DNA of 11,721 nucleotides from Planctomycetaceae bacterium (GTDB lineage: Bacteria; Planctomycetota; Planctomycetia; Planctomycetales; Planctomycetaceae), in NCBI GenBank assembly GCA_003445035.1, contig DLVV01000096.1, forward strand, positions 7,103 through 18,823, given 5' to 3'. The notes beneath the pieces were generated by a model. The model was not told the origin of the DNA. It did not search any database and was given only the letters and a program-made list of their open reading frames with translations. Position numbers and translations under genes: made by a program. Positions 1 through 7,634 of the stretch are shown piece after piece. The stretch's first letter is position 1; each line of letters opens with the position of its first letter.

Positions 1-116
1 TTCTTTTCGGCTTTCTTGTCAGCCTTCTTGGCGTCCTTCTTGGCGTCCTGGGCCACGGCAGCCAGCGGTCCGCCAGCCAAAAGTGCCAGTGTCAAGAGTG
101 CGATCAAGCTCCGCAT
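1..116 (-). CDS. Secreted Lys/Ala-rich protein, 5' end only (C-terminus outside window)
   Basis: The reverse strand reads from an ATG at 116-114 off the left edge, giving 38 codons. The product opens with a clear Sec signal peptide: MRSL, then a hydrophobic core ([14 protein letters not shown]), then an AVA-Q signal peptidase I site around residues 21-24. After this comes a charged repeat of DAKK/ADKK units. An excellent ribosome binding site (AAGGAG, six bases before the ATG, plus-strand positions about 123-128) fixes the start. The promoter is unclear; a TACAAT hexamer on the minus strand at 210-205 could be a -10 element but lacks a good -35. Exported proteins that begin with Ala/Lys-rich stretches after the signal peptide are frequent in planctomycetes, and this stretch says nothing about function. 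The reading frame and export are well supported; the function is unknown. Confidence 0.75.
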   Translation of the reverse strand, partial: MRSLIALLTLALLAGGPLAAVAQDAKKDAKKADKKAEK

Positions 117-329
117 GCCAGTCTCCTTCGCGATCATCCCGAAGATGTTTGTGGTATTTCCATAGTTCGTACACGAGCGGCCATGGCTCGCGACGACGCG
201 TTGGATTGTACCACCACGATGGTCGGTACGGAAAGCAAGCGGCCATCGCCAGCGATCCGGATCTGGTCTCGCCCCGGTTGGTTCAATGGACTACCTTTCC
301 GCCGCCCGCAGCCGTTTCGAGTTCGCCCG

Positions 330-1169
<840 letters not shown>

Positions 1170-1208
1170 ACGCCGGCCACCCCGACCGTTTTCCATAAGA
1201 ATCACCTG

Positions 1209-2036
1209 GTGTCGACTCCCGACTTGAACCCAGATCCAGGCTCACCGACGGTCATCGAACCGGTGTCGTTGCGCGATGTCGGACGTCGATTTGGGAGCCA
1301 GCAAGTGTTGCGGAACCTGACGCTGAGCGTCCGCAGTGGAGAGACGCTGGTGGTGATTGGCGAGAGTGGTTGCGGGAAAAGCGTCACGTTGAAGTTGATG
1401 ATCTCGCTGCTGGATGCGACTTCCGGTGAAGTGCACTGGGAGGGGCACCACGTGGCCGGGCTGTCCCGGGCCGAACGGGATCGTCATCGCCTGCGGTTCG
1501 GATACCTGTTCCAGAACTCGGCCCTGTTCGACAGTTTTGATGTGTTCGAGAACGTCGCTTACGGTTTGCGGGAGTCCGGAGGCCGGAGCGAGGCGGACAT
1601 CCGGGCGGTGGTGGTCGAGCGTCTGGAAGAAGTGGGCCTGGAGGCCGAGATTTGTTCGAAGAAGCCGGCCGAACTCTCGGGCGGAATGCGGAAGCGGGTG
1701 GCGTTGGCCCGTGCACTGGCACTGGAGCCGGCGGTGATGCTCTACGACGAACCGACCACCGGACTCGACCCGGTGATGACCGGCGTGATCAACCGCCTGA
1801 TCTGCCAGGTTCGCCGGCGTCGTTCGGTGACCAGTGTCGTCGTGACACATGATCTCTCGACGGTGCGGGCCGTGGCCGACCGGGTGGTGATGCTCGAGCC
1901 GGTCTCTCGACTGGCTCCCGACGAACCACAGGCCATCTTCTCGGGGACCGTTGCCGAGGCCTTTGCGTCGAATGACTTGCGGGTGGCGGCCTTCATGCAA
2001 GGCGGTGACGCGTCGTGGGAAAGGGAAGCGGGATGA
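1209..2036 (+). CDS. mlaF: MlaF-family ABC transporter ATP-binding protein
   Basis: This is the cytoplasmic ATPase that should power the MlaE/MCE lipid transporter. All nucleotide-binding motifs are intact in the 275-residue product: Walker A GESGCGKS at 51-58, Q-loop glutamine 102 in LFQNSALFDS, signature LSGGM at 156-160 followed by RKRVALARAL, Walker B VMLYDE ending at E181, D-loop TTGLDP and H-loop histidine 214 (VVTHD). The LFQNSALFDS and LSGGMRKRVALARA sequences are characteristic of the MlaF branch. The C-terminal stretch GTVAEAFASNDLRVAAFMQG also matches the family tail. The start is a GTG at 1209 without a clear Shine-Dalgarno; the first 18 residues are Pro/Asp-rich, so a slightly later start is possible. 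The stop TGA overlaps the ATG of the next gene (ATGA), suggesting translational coupling. Confidence 0.93.
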   Translation: MSTPDLNPDPGSPTVIEPVSLRDVGRRFGSQQVLRNLTLSVRSGETLVVIGESGCGKSVTLKLMISLLDATSGEVHWEGHHVAGLSRAERDRHRLRFGYLFQNSALFDSFDVFENVAYGLRESGGRSEADIRAVVVERLEEVGLEAEICSKKPAELSGGMRKRVALARALALEPAVMLYDEPTTGLDPVMTGVINRLICQVRRRRSVTSVVVTHDLSTVRAVADRVVMLEPVSRLAPDEPQAIFSGTVAEAFASNDLRVAAFMQGGDASWEREAG

Positions 2037-3157
2037 CCGAGCGACAGCTGCAGTTTCGGGTTGGACTGGTGGTGATCATCGCCGGCGTCTGTGCCGCGGT
2101 GATGATCTTCCAGTTCGGCGAATTCGGAGCGTTCTGGCGGAAACCGGTCACCGTGGCGGTGCATTTCAGTTCGGCTGCGGGCGTGCAGCCGGGTGGGCCT
2201 GTCGAGATGAACGGAGTGACGATTGGTTCGGTCCGAAACGTGTCGATCGATCGCAAGCGGGGTGGGGCACGGGTGATCGTGGACCTCGAACCGAAATTCG
2301 ACATCCGCACCGATGCGCGGCCACGCCTGGTTCAGTCGCTGTTTGGAGACACGACGGTGGAGTTCACCGCCGGCGGGCGGGGGAGGCCGGTCCGCACCGG
2401 TGACCGGCTTGACGGCGACCTCCCGGTCGATCCCCTGCAGATGGTGGCGAAGCTCGACGAACAACTCCGCCACACGATGGCCTCGTTCGAGGAGACCAGC
2501 GGCCAGTGGTCGGAGGTGGCCAAGAACATCAACGGCCTGGTTGGGGGACGGCGGGGCGAGTTGGAGCGGGCCGTCAGTCAGTCGGCCGAAGCGCTCCAGC
2601 AGTTCTCGCGGACGATGTCCACGGCCAATGACCTGTTCTCCAACGCCAACCAGGTTCTTGGCGATCCGAAGCAGCAGCAGAATCTTCGTCGGTCGCTCGA
2701 TGCGTTGCCACGATTGGTCGGCGAAACCGAATTGACCTTGCGTACGGTCCGCAAGACCGTGCTGACGGTGAACACGAATCTCGAGAACCTCCAGGGGGTG
2801 ACCGATCCACTCGCGAGGCGAGGCGGATCGATTGTCGGACGGCTTGACAAGACTCTCGGCAATCTTGAATTGCTCACCACCGACCTGGCACGGTTCTCCC
2901 GGACGATCAACACTCCCGACGGGTCGTTGACTCGCCTGGCCCGTGACCCTGCCCTGTATCGCAACCTCAACGGGTCGGCCAGTTCGCTGTCGGTGTTGCT
3001 GAAGAACCTCGAGCCGGTCATCCGCGACCTGAGGATCTTCAGTGACAAGGTGGCGCGTCACCCCGAGTTGCTTGGCGTAGGGGGGGTGTTGAAGGGCAGT
3101 GCCGGGGTGAAGGAAGTGCCCCGCTCAGCACAGTCGCCGACGCGACCGAAGCGGTGA
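2033..3157 (+). CDS. mlaD: MCE-domain (MlaD-like) lipid-binding transporter subunit
   Basis: This is a membrane-anchored periplasmic substrate-binding component of the MCE transporter, 374 residues from the ATG at 2033. That start overlaps the mlaF stop and follows a purine-rich GGGAAGCGGG sequence. An ATG at 2015 in the same frame is less likely. Residues 9-28 form one transmembrane anchor. The MCE domain covers about 38-116, with the typical run AAGVQPGGPVEMNGVTIGSV and then VQSLFGDTTVEF. Residues 135-345 are predicted by eye to be long amphipathic helices rich in Gln, Ser and Leu. The product is about twice as long as E. coli MlaD; the extra helical part resembles longer MCE proteins that oligomerise through a coiled region. 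The end carries HPELLGVGG and then a basic, Pro-rich tail. A run of seven G at 3080-3086 lies in the C-terminal codons. I see no MlaA, MlaB or MlaC gene nearby. Confidence 0.9.
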   Translation: MTERQLQFRVGLVVIIAGVCAAVMIFQFGEFGAFWRKPVTVAVHFSSAAGVQPGGPVEMNGVTIGSVRNVSIDRKRGGARVIVDLEPKFDIRTDARPRLVQSLFGDTTVEFTAGGRGRPVRTGDRLDGDLPVDPLQMVAKLDEQLRHTMASFEETSGQWSEVAKNINGLVGGRRGELERAVSQSAEALQQFSRTMSTANDLFSNANQVLGDPKQQQNLRRSLDALPRLVGETELTLRTVRKTVLTVNTNLENLQGVTDPLARRGGSIVGRLDKTLGNLELLTTDLARFSRTINTPDGSLTRLARDPALYRNLNGSASSLSVLLKNLEPVIRDLRIFSDKVARHPELLGVGGVLKGSAGVKEVPRSAQSPTRPKR

Positions 3158-3158
3158 G

Positions 3159-3569
3159 TCAGTTCCCGATCCTTGCCTCGTTCCGCAGCGAGTTGGCGCG
3201 GTCGATGAGCTCGTTCTGAGGAACGACCACCTGCGGCTGCAGCGTGAATCTCATCTCGCGACGATCCGAGACGCTGCCGGGCGAAAGATTGTCGGAGAAG
3301 AAGTCGAGAGGAGGCAGTTGGTACCACGGCGGTGCCAGGGGGACCTTGAACGTCTGCGTCTCGAAACCCGGCTTGACCAGCCGGACCTCACGGGTGGCGT
3401 AGTAGGTGAAGTCGACCGCCGTCGGGGTGAACCCGGCTTCCTTGCCGTCAACAAACACCTGGGCGCCGGTCGGCTGGCTGCGGATCGTCAACCGGCGGTG
3501 AACGCATCCGGATGAGGCGACGATTGCCAGCGAGGCAAGCAGCAGGATATTTCGGCAGAACGGCGTCAC
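3159..3569 (-). CDS. PEGA-domain lipoprotein
   Basis: A predicted envelope lipoprotein of 136 residues. I start it at the GTG at 3569-3567 because a GGAG sequence lies eight bases upstream, a promoter-like pair lies just beyond, and the N-terminus then becomes a proper lipoprotein signal: MTPFCRN, a hydrophobic core (ILLLASLAIVASS) and Cys22 after SSG. The lipobox is slightly off consensus (Ser at -3). The frame extends further upstream to 3632 but that part is not signal-like. Residues 26-75 form a PEGA domain (LTIRSQPTGAQVFVDGKEAG, then GFTPTAVDF). It is followed by APPWYQLPPLDFFSDNLSP, a segment I associate with a planctomycete PEGA family. PEGA domains are surface or envelope beta modules often tied to cell-wall or S-layer proteins; no enzymatic function is expected. 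It faces the MCE gene, with only one base between the stop codons, and is divergent from the histidine kinase, with which it shares a promoter region. Confidence 0.85.
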   Translation of the reverse strand: MTPFCRNILLLASLAIVASSGCVHRRLTIRSQPTGAQVFVDGKEAGFTPTAVDFTYYATREVRLVKPGFETQTFKVPLAPPWYQLPPLDFFSDNLSPGSVSDRREMRFTLQPQVVVPQNELIDRANSLRNEARIGN

Positions 3570-3602
3570 GGGCCGGGCTCCAGCGTGTCTGGGCGGGGCG
3601 GG

Positions 3603-3632
3603 ATGATAGTGCGGGACCCCTTGAAGCGGCAA
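3603..3632 (-). promoter_or_regulatory. Candidate promoter for the PEGA lipoprotein
   Basis: On the minus strand, TTGCCG (3632-3627) and TATCAT (3608-3603) are separated by exactly 18 bases. They match the sigma-70 hexamers in four and five of six positions. Transcription would start near 3596, leaving a leader of about 27 bases that contains the GGAG ribosome binding site. Found by eye and not tested, but position, spacing and match all agree with the chosen GTG start. Confidence 0.5.
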
Positions 3633-3666
3633 GACCGTTCGGCGGGCACGGCTGCCCTCTTGCCGC
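3626..3666. repeat. 9-bp inverted repeat spanning the divergent promoters
   Basis: GCGGCAAGA at 3626-3634 is mirrored exactly by TCTTGCCGC at 3658-3666, with 23 bases between. Each arm contains the TTGCCG -35 hexamer of one of the two divergent promoter candidates. The arm centres are 32 bases apart, about three helical turns, which would suit a dimeric or paired DNA-binding protein on one face. Six of the nine bases of each arm could simply reflect two identical -35 elements, so operator function is inference. Confidence 0.45.
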
Positions 3667-3689
3667 CACCTTTAACCGGATGATAGACT
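3660..3689 (+). promoter_or_regulatory. Candidate promoter for the histidine kinase operon
   Basis: TTGCCG (3660-3665) and TAGACT (3684-3689) are separated by 18 bases. The -10 is preceded by TGA, an extended -10 (TGn) feature. Each hexamer matches the sigma-70 consensus at four of six positions. Transcription would begin near 3696, about 38 bases before the kinase ATG. It lies back to back with the lipoprotein promoter, with 27 bases between the two -35 elements. Confidence 0.45.
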
Positions 3690-3721
3690 CGCCCGGCAAT
3701 TCCGCCCCGCCGCCCGTGAAC

Positions 3722-3729
3722 AAGGAGGT
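3722..3729 (+). promoter_or_regulatory. Strong ribosome binding site fixing the histidine kinase start
   Basis: AAGGAGGT is the full anti-16S complement. It ends four bases before the ATG at 3734. It decides between that ATG and the upstream in-frame codons (the frame is open back to 3512, with a GTG at 3716). Most other genes in this window have weak or no Shine-Dalgarno, so this one stands out. Confidence 0.8.
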
Positions 3730-3733
3730 CACG

Positions 3734-5344
3734 ATGGTCCTGGCCCGATCGATTCGGCGCAAGCTGATCGTGGGGCTCGCCCTGGTGCTGGTGATGATGG
3801 CCACGCTGTCGATCAGTGGGCTGGGAGGACTGTGGTCCTACCGGCAAGCGGTTCGCGAACTGAACTTCAGTGTCTTCGAGGCTCCCGACCGTGAGCGGCT
3901 CGAAGCCGAACTCGCGGCGCTGGCGACCCCGTTGCTCGATGACGGCCTGGCCGTCTCGCGTCAGGATCTCGTTGAGCGTCATCGGGAGGCGGTCGAGGCG
4001 TTGTCCGTGTACCGGACGCGGTGGGGCCGGTTGGCCCCGTCGCCGGCGACGCGGGCCAACCGGTCGGTGTCGCAGCAGTTGCTCGCGCAGCTTCAGCGTC
4101 AGTTGGAGAAGACGGGCCGGACACTGGCGGGAACCGGGAGGCTGGAGGCGGCGGTGAGACGCGACCTTCGGGTTCAAGTGGCTGGGAGCCTGAGGACGGC
4201 CAGGTCGCTGCCGGATCCGCGGACGGGCTTGACCGGTCGATTGCGGGCGGCCGACCGGGAACTGGCGTCGCGGACTCGCTGGCTGGTCGGGTCGACCATT
4301 GCTGCGGCGCTGTTGTTTGTCACTTTTGTGCATGCCGGATATCGCTGGGTCTTCCAGCCGATCCGGGCGCTGCACGAAGGGGCACGGCGGGTGGCACAGG
4401 GGGACCTGGATTACCGTGTCGAGTTGTCGACGCGGGACGAGATGGCCGAGCTGGCCGAGTCGTTCAACCAGATGACCGACCGGTTTCGCGATATCCGGGA
4501 CGATCTGGATGGACAGGTTCGTGATCGTTCGCGTCAACTTGTCCGCTCGGAACGGCTCGCCGGCGTGGGTTTCCTGGCGGCCGGTGTGGCTCACGAGATC
4601 AACAACCCACTGGCAGCAATTGCGATGGCCGGCGAGAGCCTGCAGGAACGACTCGAGGCACTGCTGGGGCAGGCGGCGCCGGACGAGCAGTCGGTGATCC
4701 GGCAGTACGCCGAGATGATCGGTCGCGAGGCGTTCCGGTGCCAGGAGATCACCGCCCGGCTGTTGGATTTTTCGAGAGGTCAGGACACCTCTCGGGCGCC
4801 CCACGACCTGGGCAAACTGGTCAACGAGGTGCTGGCCCTGGTGGGGCACATGAGTCGGTTCCGCAATCGCACGATCACGTTCAACGTCCGGGGACCGTGC
4901 CCGCTGGAGATCAACGGGCCGCAGATCAAGCAGGTGGTCCTCAACCTGGTCGCCAACGCGCTGGAATCGACCGGCGAGACCGGGCGGTTGGACATCGACC
5001 TGGTCAACCAGACCGATCACGTCGTTCTGAACTTCTCTGATGACGGATGCGGGATGACGACCGAGACGATCGAGAACCTGTTCGAACCGTTCTTCACGAC
5101 AAAGTCCACGGGGCAGGGGACCGGCCTGGGCCTTTCCATCAGCCATCGGATCATCAGCGACCACGGCGGGACGATCGAGGCGACCAGTGACGGACCGGAC
5201 CTGGGCAGCCAGTTTCGCCTGCAGTTGCCGCGTCGACCCGAGGGGGCCGAATCGGACTGGGTGGGAGCTCCGTCGAGAGAGGCGGACGAGGTCGATCAAA
5301 AAGCGTCGACAAGAACAATTGAGACCGGTGGAGAATTCTGGTAA
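3734..5344 (+). CDS. NtrB-like membrane sensor histidine kinase with HAMP domain
   Basis: A two-component sensor of 536 residues, expected to phosphorylate the regulator encoded next. It has a transmembrane helix at about 11-33, an extracytoplasmic region of about 150 residues rich in Arg, Leu and Glu that looks all-helical, and a second helix at about 183-202. HAMP covers about 205-257 (WVFQPIRALHEGARRVAQGD, then DEMAELAESFNQM). The HisKA box is GVAHEINNPLAAIA with phospho-acceptor His287. The ATPase domain has N-box NLVANALE (N408), G1 DDGCGM (436-441), F-box FEPFFTTK and G2 GTGLGLS (462-468), so it should be catalytically active. There is no PAS domain between HAMP and HisKA. The last 35 residues are a charged tail of unknown role. 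The HEINNPL box is typical of kinases paired with sigma-54 activators. The ligand cannot be read from the sequence. It is divergent from the PEGA lipoprotein gene and 62 bases ahead of the regulator. Confidence 0.93.
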   Translation: MVLARSIRRKLIVGLALVLVMMATLSISGLGGLWSYRQAVRELNFSVFEAPDRERLEAELAALATPLLDDGLAVSRQDLVERHREAVEALSVYRTRWGRLAPSPATRANRSVSQQLLAQLQRQLEKTGRTLAGTGRLEAAVRRDLRVQVAGSLRTARSLPDPRTGLTGRLRAADRELASRTRWLVGSTIAAALLFVTFVHAGYRWVFQPIRALHEGARRVAQGDLDYRVELSTRDEMAELAESFNQMTDRFRDIRDDLDGQVRDRSRQLVRSERLAGVGFLAAGVAHEINNPLAAIAMAGESLQERLEALLGQAAPDEQSVIRQYAEMIGREAFRCQEITARLLDFSRGQDTSRAPHDLGKLVNEVLALVGHMSRFRNRTITFNVRGPCPLEINGPQIKQVVLNLVANALESTGETGRLDIDLVNQTDHVVLNFSDDGCGMTTETIENLFEPFFTTKSTGQGTGLGLSISHRIISDHGGTIEATSDGPDLGSQFRLQLPRRPEGAESDWVGAPSREADEVDQKASTRTIETGGEFW

Positions 5345-5406
5345 GAGGGACGCCTTGACGCGGTCACGGTGGACCTCGAGCATCGGTCTCCACGAGAAAC
5401 CAGGGA

Positions 5407-6849
5407 GTGGGCAACGGCGTGGACAGCAAGGACGCTGGCGAACAAGCAGTGGTGAACCCGTTGCGGGTGCTGTTTGTCGACGACGAGGCACCGATCCGGG
5501 AGGTGATGTGGATCGAGTTGCCGCGAATGGGTCACGAGGTGACCGTTTGCGAGGATGGCGAGACGGCTCTTGAGGCGCTGGTCGATCATCATTTTGATGC
5601 GGCGATCGTCGACCTGAAGATGCCGGGCATTTCCGGCTGGGAAGTCACCGACCACATCAAGCAGGTGTCCCCCGAGACGTTCGTGATCATCCACACCGGT
5701 CATGGTGACATGCACCAGGCGATCGAAGCCGTTCGCCACCGCGCCAACGATTTCCTCAACAAGCCCTGCAAGTTGGTCGATATCCAGCGGGCACTGGCCC
5801 GGGCTGCCCAGTGGCGGCAGCAGAGTCGCAAGACCCAGGCGCTGGAGACCCGGCTGAAGGCGATCGAGGGCTCGACCGAACTCGTGGGCCGCACGCCGGC
5901 GATGGAACAGGTGGCGACGCTGATCGAACGCGTGGCACCGACTGCTTCGAGTGTTCTGGTGCTGGGCGAGACCGGGACCGGAAAGGAACTGGTCGCTCGT
6001 CGGGTCCACGAATTGAGTGCCCGTAGCGAGATGCCGTTTGTTCCGGTCAACTGTGGCGCGTTGCCCGAACACCTGGTGGAGAGTGAGTTCTTCGGGCACC
6101 GCAAGGGAGCCTTCACCGGAGCCGACCGATCGCGGACGGGTTTGTTCGAGGTCGCCCACGGTGGCACGTTGTTCCTCGATGAACTCGGGGAACTCGACAA
6201 GCCGATGCAGGTCAAGCTGCTGAGATTTCTCGAGTCGGGCGAAATCCGCCGCGTGGGTGAGAACGAGCCGATTCACGTTGATGTGCGAATCGTCTGTGCG
6301 ACCAACGGCGACCTGGCCGAAATGGTTGCCGCCGGCGGATTCCGCGAGGATCTTTATTTCCGGGTCAACACGTTCGAGATTCCTCTGCCGCCGTTGCGGG
6401 ACCGCAAGCCGGACCTGCCCCTGCTGGCCGCCGCGCTGTTGGCGAGGGCCAGGAAACGCCCGGTCGATGACGACGACGAAGAGTTGTCGGCAGAGGTGCT
6501 GGCCGGGCTGGCGGACCATGACTGGCCGGGTAATGTTCGCGAACTGGCCAACGCGATTGAACACGCAGTGATCATGGCCGGTGACCGCCCGGTCGCCGTC
6601 GAACATCTGCCTCAGCAACTGGCCACCAGCCAGCCCGGGATCGTCTCGACGTTTGTCATGCCAAGTGGGGCGATGACTCTGCGCGAGGTCGAACGCCAGA
6701 TCGTGCTCGGCGTGCTCGAAAAACACAGCGGTGACAAGCGAGTGGCCGCCGAAGAGCTCGGCATCGCCTTGAAGACGATGTACAACAAGTTGAACCAGTA
6801 CAACGCCAGCGCCGTCGACGAGTCGCCGGAAATTGTCTCGACCGATTGA
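5407..6849 (+). CDS. NtrC-family sigma-54-dependent response regulator
   Basis: Activates transcription from sigma-54 promoters when phosphorylated, presumably by the kinase just upstream. In the 480-residue product the receiver domain covers about 18-135, with acidic pair D25/D26, phospho-acceptor D69 (VDLKMPG), T97 and K119 (NKP). The AAA+ domain covers about 157-395: Walker A GETGTGKE at 187-194, the sigma-54 contact loop GAFTGA intact at 234-239, Walker B GTLFLDEL ending at 260, ATN at 298-300, arginines in FREDLYFRVN and WPGNVREL at 373-380. A Fis-type helix-turn-helix ends the protein (about 424-465, KRVAAEELGIALKTMYNKLN). All key residues are present. The GTG at 5407 is the longest start; GTG codons at 5419 and 5452 would shorten the protein before the receiver and cannot be excluded. 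The 62-base gap from the kinase holds no convincing promoter, so the two are probably co-transcribed. Confidence 0.93.
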   Translation: MGNGVDSKDAGEQAVVNPLRVLFVDDEAPIREVMWIELPRMGHEVTVCEDGETALEALVDHHFDAAIVDLKMPGISGWEVTDHIKQVSPETFVIIHTGHGDMHQAIEAVRHRANDFLNKPCKLVDIQRALARAAQWRQQSRKTQALETRLKAIEGSTELVGRTPAMEQVATLIERVAPTASSVLVLGETGTGKELVARRVHELSARSEMPFVPVNCGALPEHLVESEFFGHRKGAFTGADRSRTGLFEVAHGGTLFLDELGELDKPMQVKLLRFLESGEIRRVGENEPIHVDVRIVCATNGDLAEMVAAGGFREDLYFRVNTFEIPLPPLRDRKPDLPLLAAALLARARKRPVDDDDEELSAEVLAGLADHDWPGNVRELANAIEHAVIMAGDRPVAVEHLPQQLATSQPGIVSTFVMPSGAMTLREVERQIVLGVLEKHSGDKRVAAEELGIALKTMYNKLNQYNASAVDESPEIVSTD

Positions 6850-6876
6850 CGCCGCGGATCACATGGGTGCTCGACG

Positions 6877-7632
6877 ATGACCACCGTCCTGGCGATCCAC
6901 GCTCATCCGGATGACATCGAGTTCCAGTGCGCCGGCACGCTGTTGAGGCTGGCCGAGGGGGGCGTCGAGGTCCATGTGGCCACGATGACACCCGGGGACT
7001 GCGGAAGCGCTGAGTTGTCGGCCGACGAGATCGCCGATGTGCGGCGGTCCGAGGCGGCTCGGGCGGCCTCTCTGCTGGGTGCCGAATACCATTGCCTGGA
7101 GTTCCGGGATCTCTCGATCTGCTTCGACAACCCCTCGCGGAGACGGGTGACCGAGTGCCTGCGTCTTGTCCGGCCCGACATCGTGCTGACGGCTCCGCCG
7201 GTGGATTACATGCCCGATCACGAGGTGACCAGCCTGCTGGTCCGTGACGCCTGTTTCAATGCCCCGATCCCCAACTACTCGACCGGTGCGGATGATCCCG
7301 CCGATCCGATCGACGCGATCCCTCACCTGTACTACGTCGATGCGGTAGAAGGGGTGGACTGGTACGGTGAGCCGCAGCCAGCGGGATTCATTGTCGATAT
7401 CAGCGGCGTGTTTGAACGGAAGCTCGAGATGCTGGCGTGTCATGAGTCACAACGGGGCTGGCTGCTGAAACAGCACGGCATGGACGAGTACCTGGAGAGT
7501 TGCCGGAGGTGGGGAGGCGAGAGGGGGACCGAGATTGGCGTGGCCTACGGCGAGGCGTTCCGGCAGCACTGTGGGCACCCTTATCCCGGTGACGACCGAT
7601 TGGGACAACTGCTGTCGACGCCGGCCGAGTGA
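6877..7632 (+). CDS. PIG-L/LmbE-family N-deacetylase
   Basis: A zinc-dependent deacetylase of the LmbE/PIG-L fold, whose members remove acetyl groups from N-acetylglucosamine-type sugars or conjugates (for example BshB and MshB in thiol biosynthesis). In the 251-residue product the metal and base motif AHPDDIE lies at 9-15, with H10 and D13 as ligands and D12 as general base. The third ligand is expected to be H115 in DYMPDHEVTS. HESQRGWLLKQHG at 189-201 matches a conserved stretch of the bacterial subfamily. The length is normal. Substrate cannot be told from sequence; bacillithiol-type or wall-sugar substrates are both possible. It starts 27 bases after the regulator stop, so it is likely read from the same transcript, which may mean only co-expression. 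No strong Shine-Dalgarno precedes the ATG. Confidence 0.88.
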   Translation: MTTVLAIHAHPDDIEFQCAGTLLRLAEGGVEVHVATMTPGDCGSAELSADEIADVRRSEAARAASLLGAEYHCLEFRDLSICFDNPSRRRVTECLRLVRPDIVLTAPPVDYMPDHEVTSLLVRDACFNAPIPNYSTGADDPADPIDAIPHLYYVDAVEGVDWYGEPQPAGFIVDISGVFERKLEMLACHESQRGWLLKQHGMDEYLESCRRWGGERGTEIGVAYGEAFRQHCGHPYPGDDRLGQLLSTPAE

Positions 7633-7634
7633 CC

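Noticed and set aside
183..329. Upstream extension of mlaE to the ATG at 183
   Set aside because: The extra 49 residues are Arg/Pro-rich and not MlaE-like; the ATG at 330 gives the usual family length. No Shine-Dalgarno decides it, so some doubt remains.
1742..3061. 439-codon open frame antisense to the mlaF/MCE genes
   Set aside because: It crosses the junction of two clear genes on the other strand and has shadow-like composition (many His, Arg, Gln) and no recognisable domain.
3512..3733. Upstream extension of the histidine kinase frame
   Set aside because: The ATG at 3734 has a full AAGGAGGT ribosome binding site, and the extension would run across the promoter candidates and into the facing lipoprotein gene.
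3566..5491. 641-codon open frame antisense to the histidine kinase
   Set aside because: It mirrors a well-supported kinase gene with all catalytic boxes. Its product is Arg/Gln/Pro-rich without any domain pattern, as expected for GC-rich antisense frames.
5296..6726. 476-codon open frame antisense to the response regulator
   Set aside because: It is a shadow of an NtrC-family gene whose every motif is intact; the antisense product has no domain signature.
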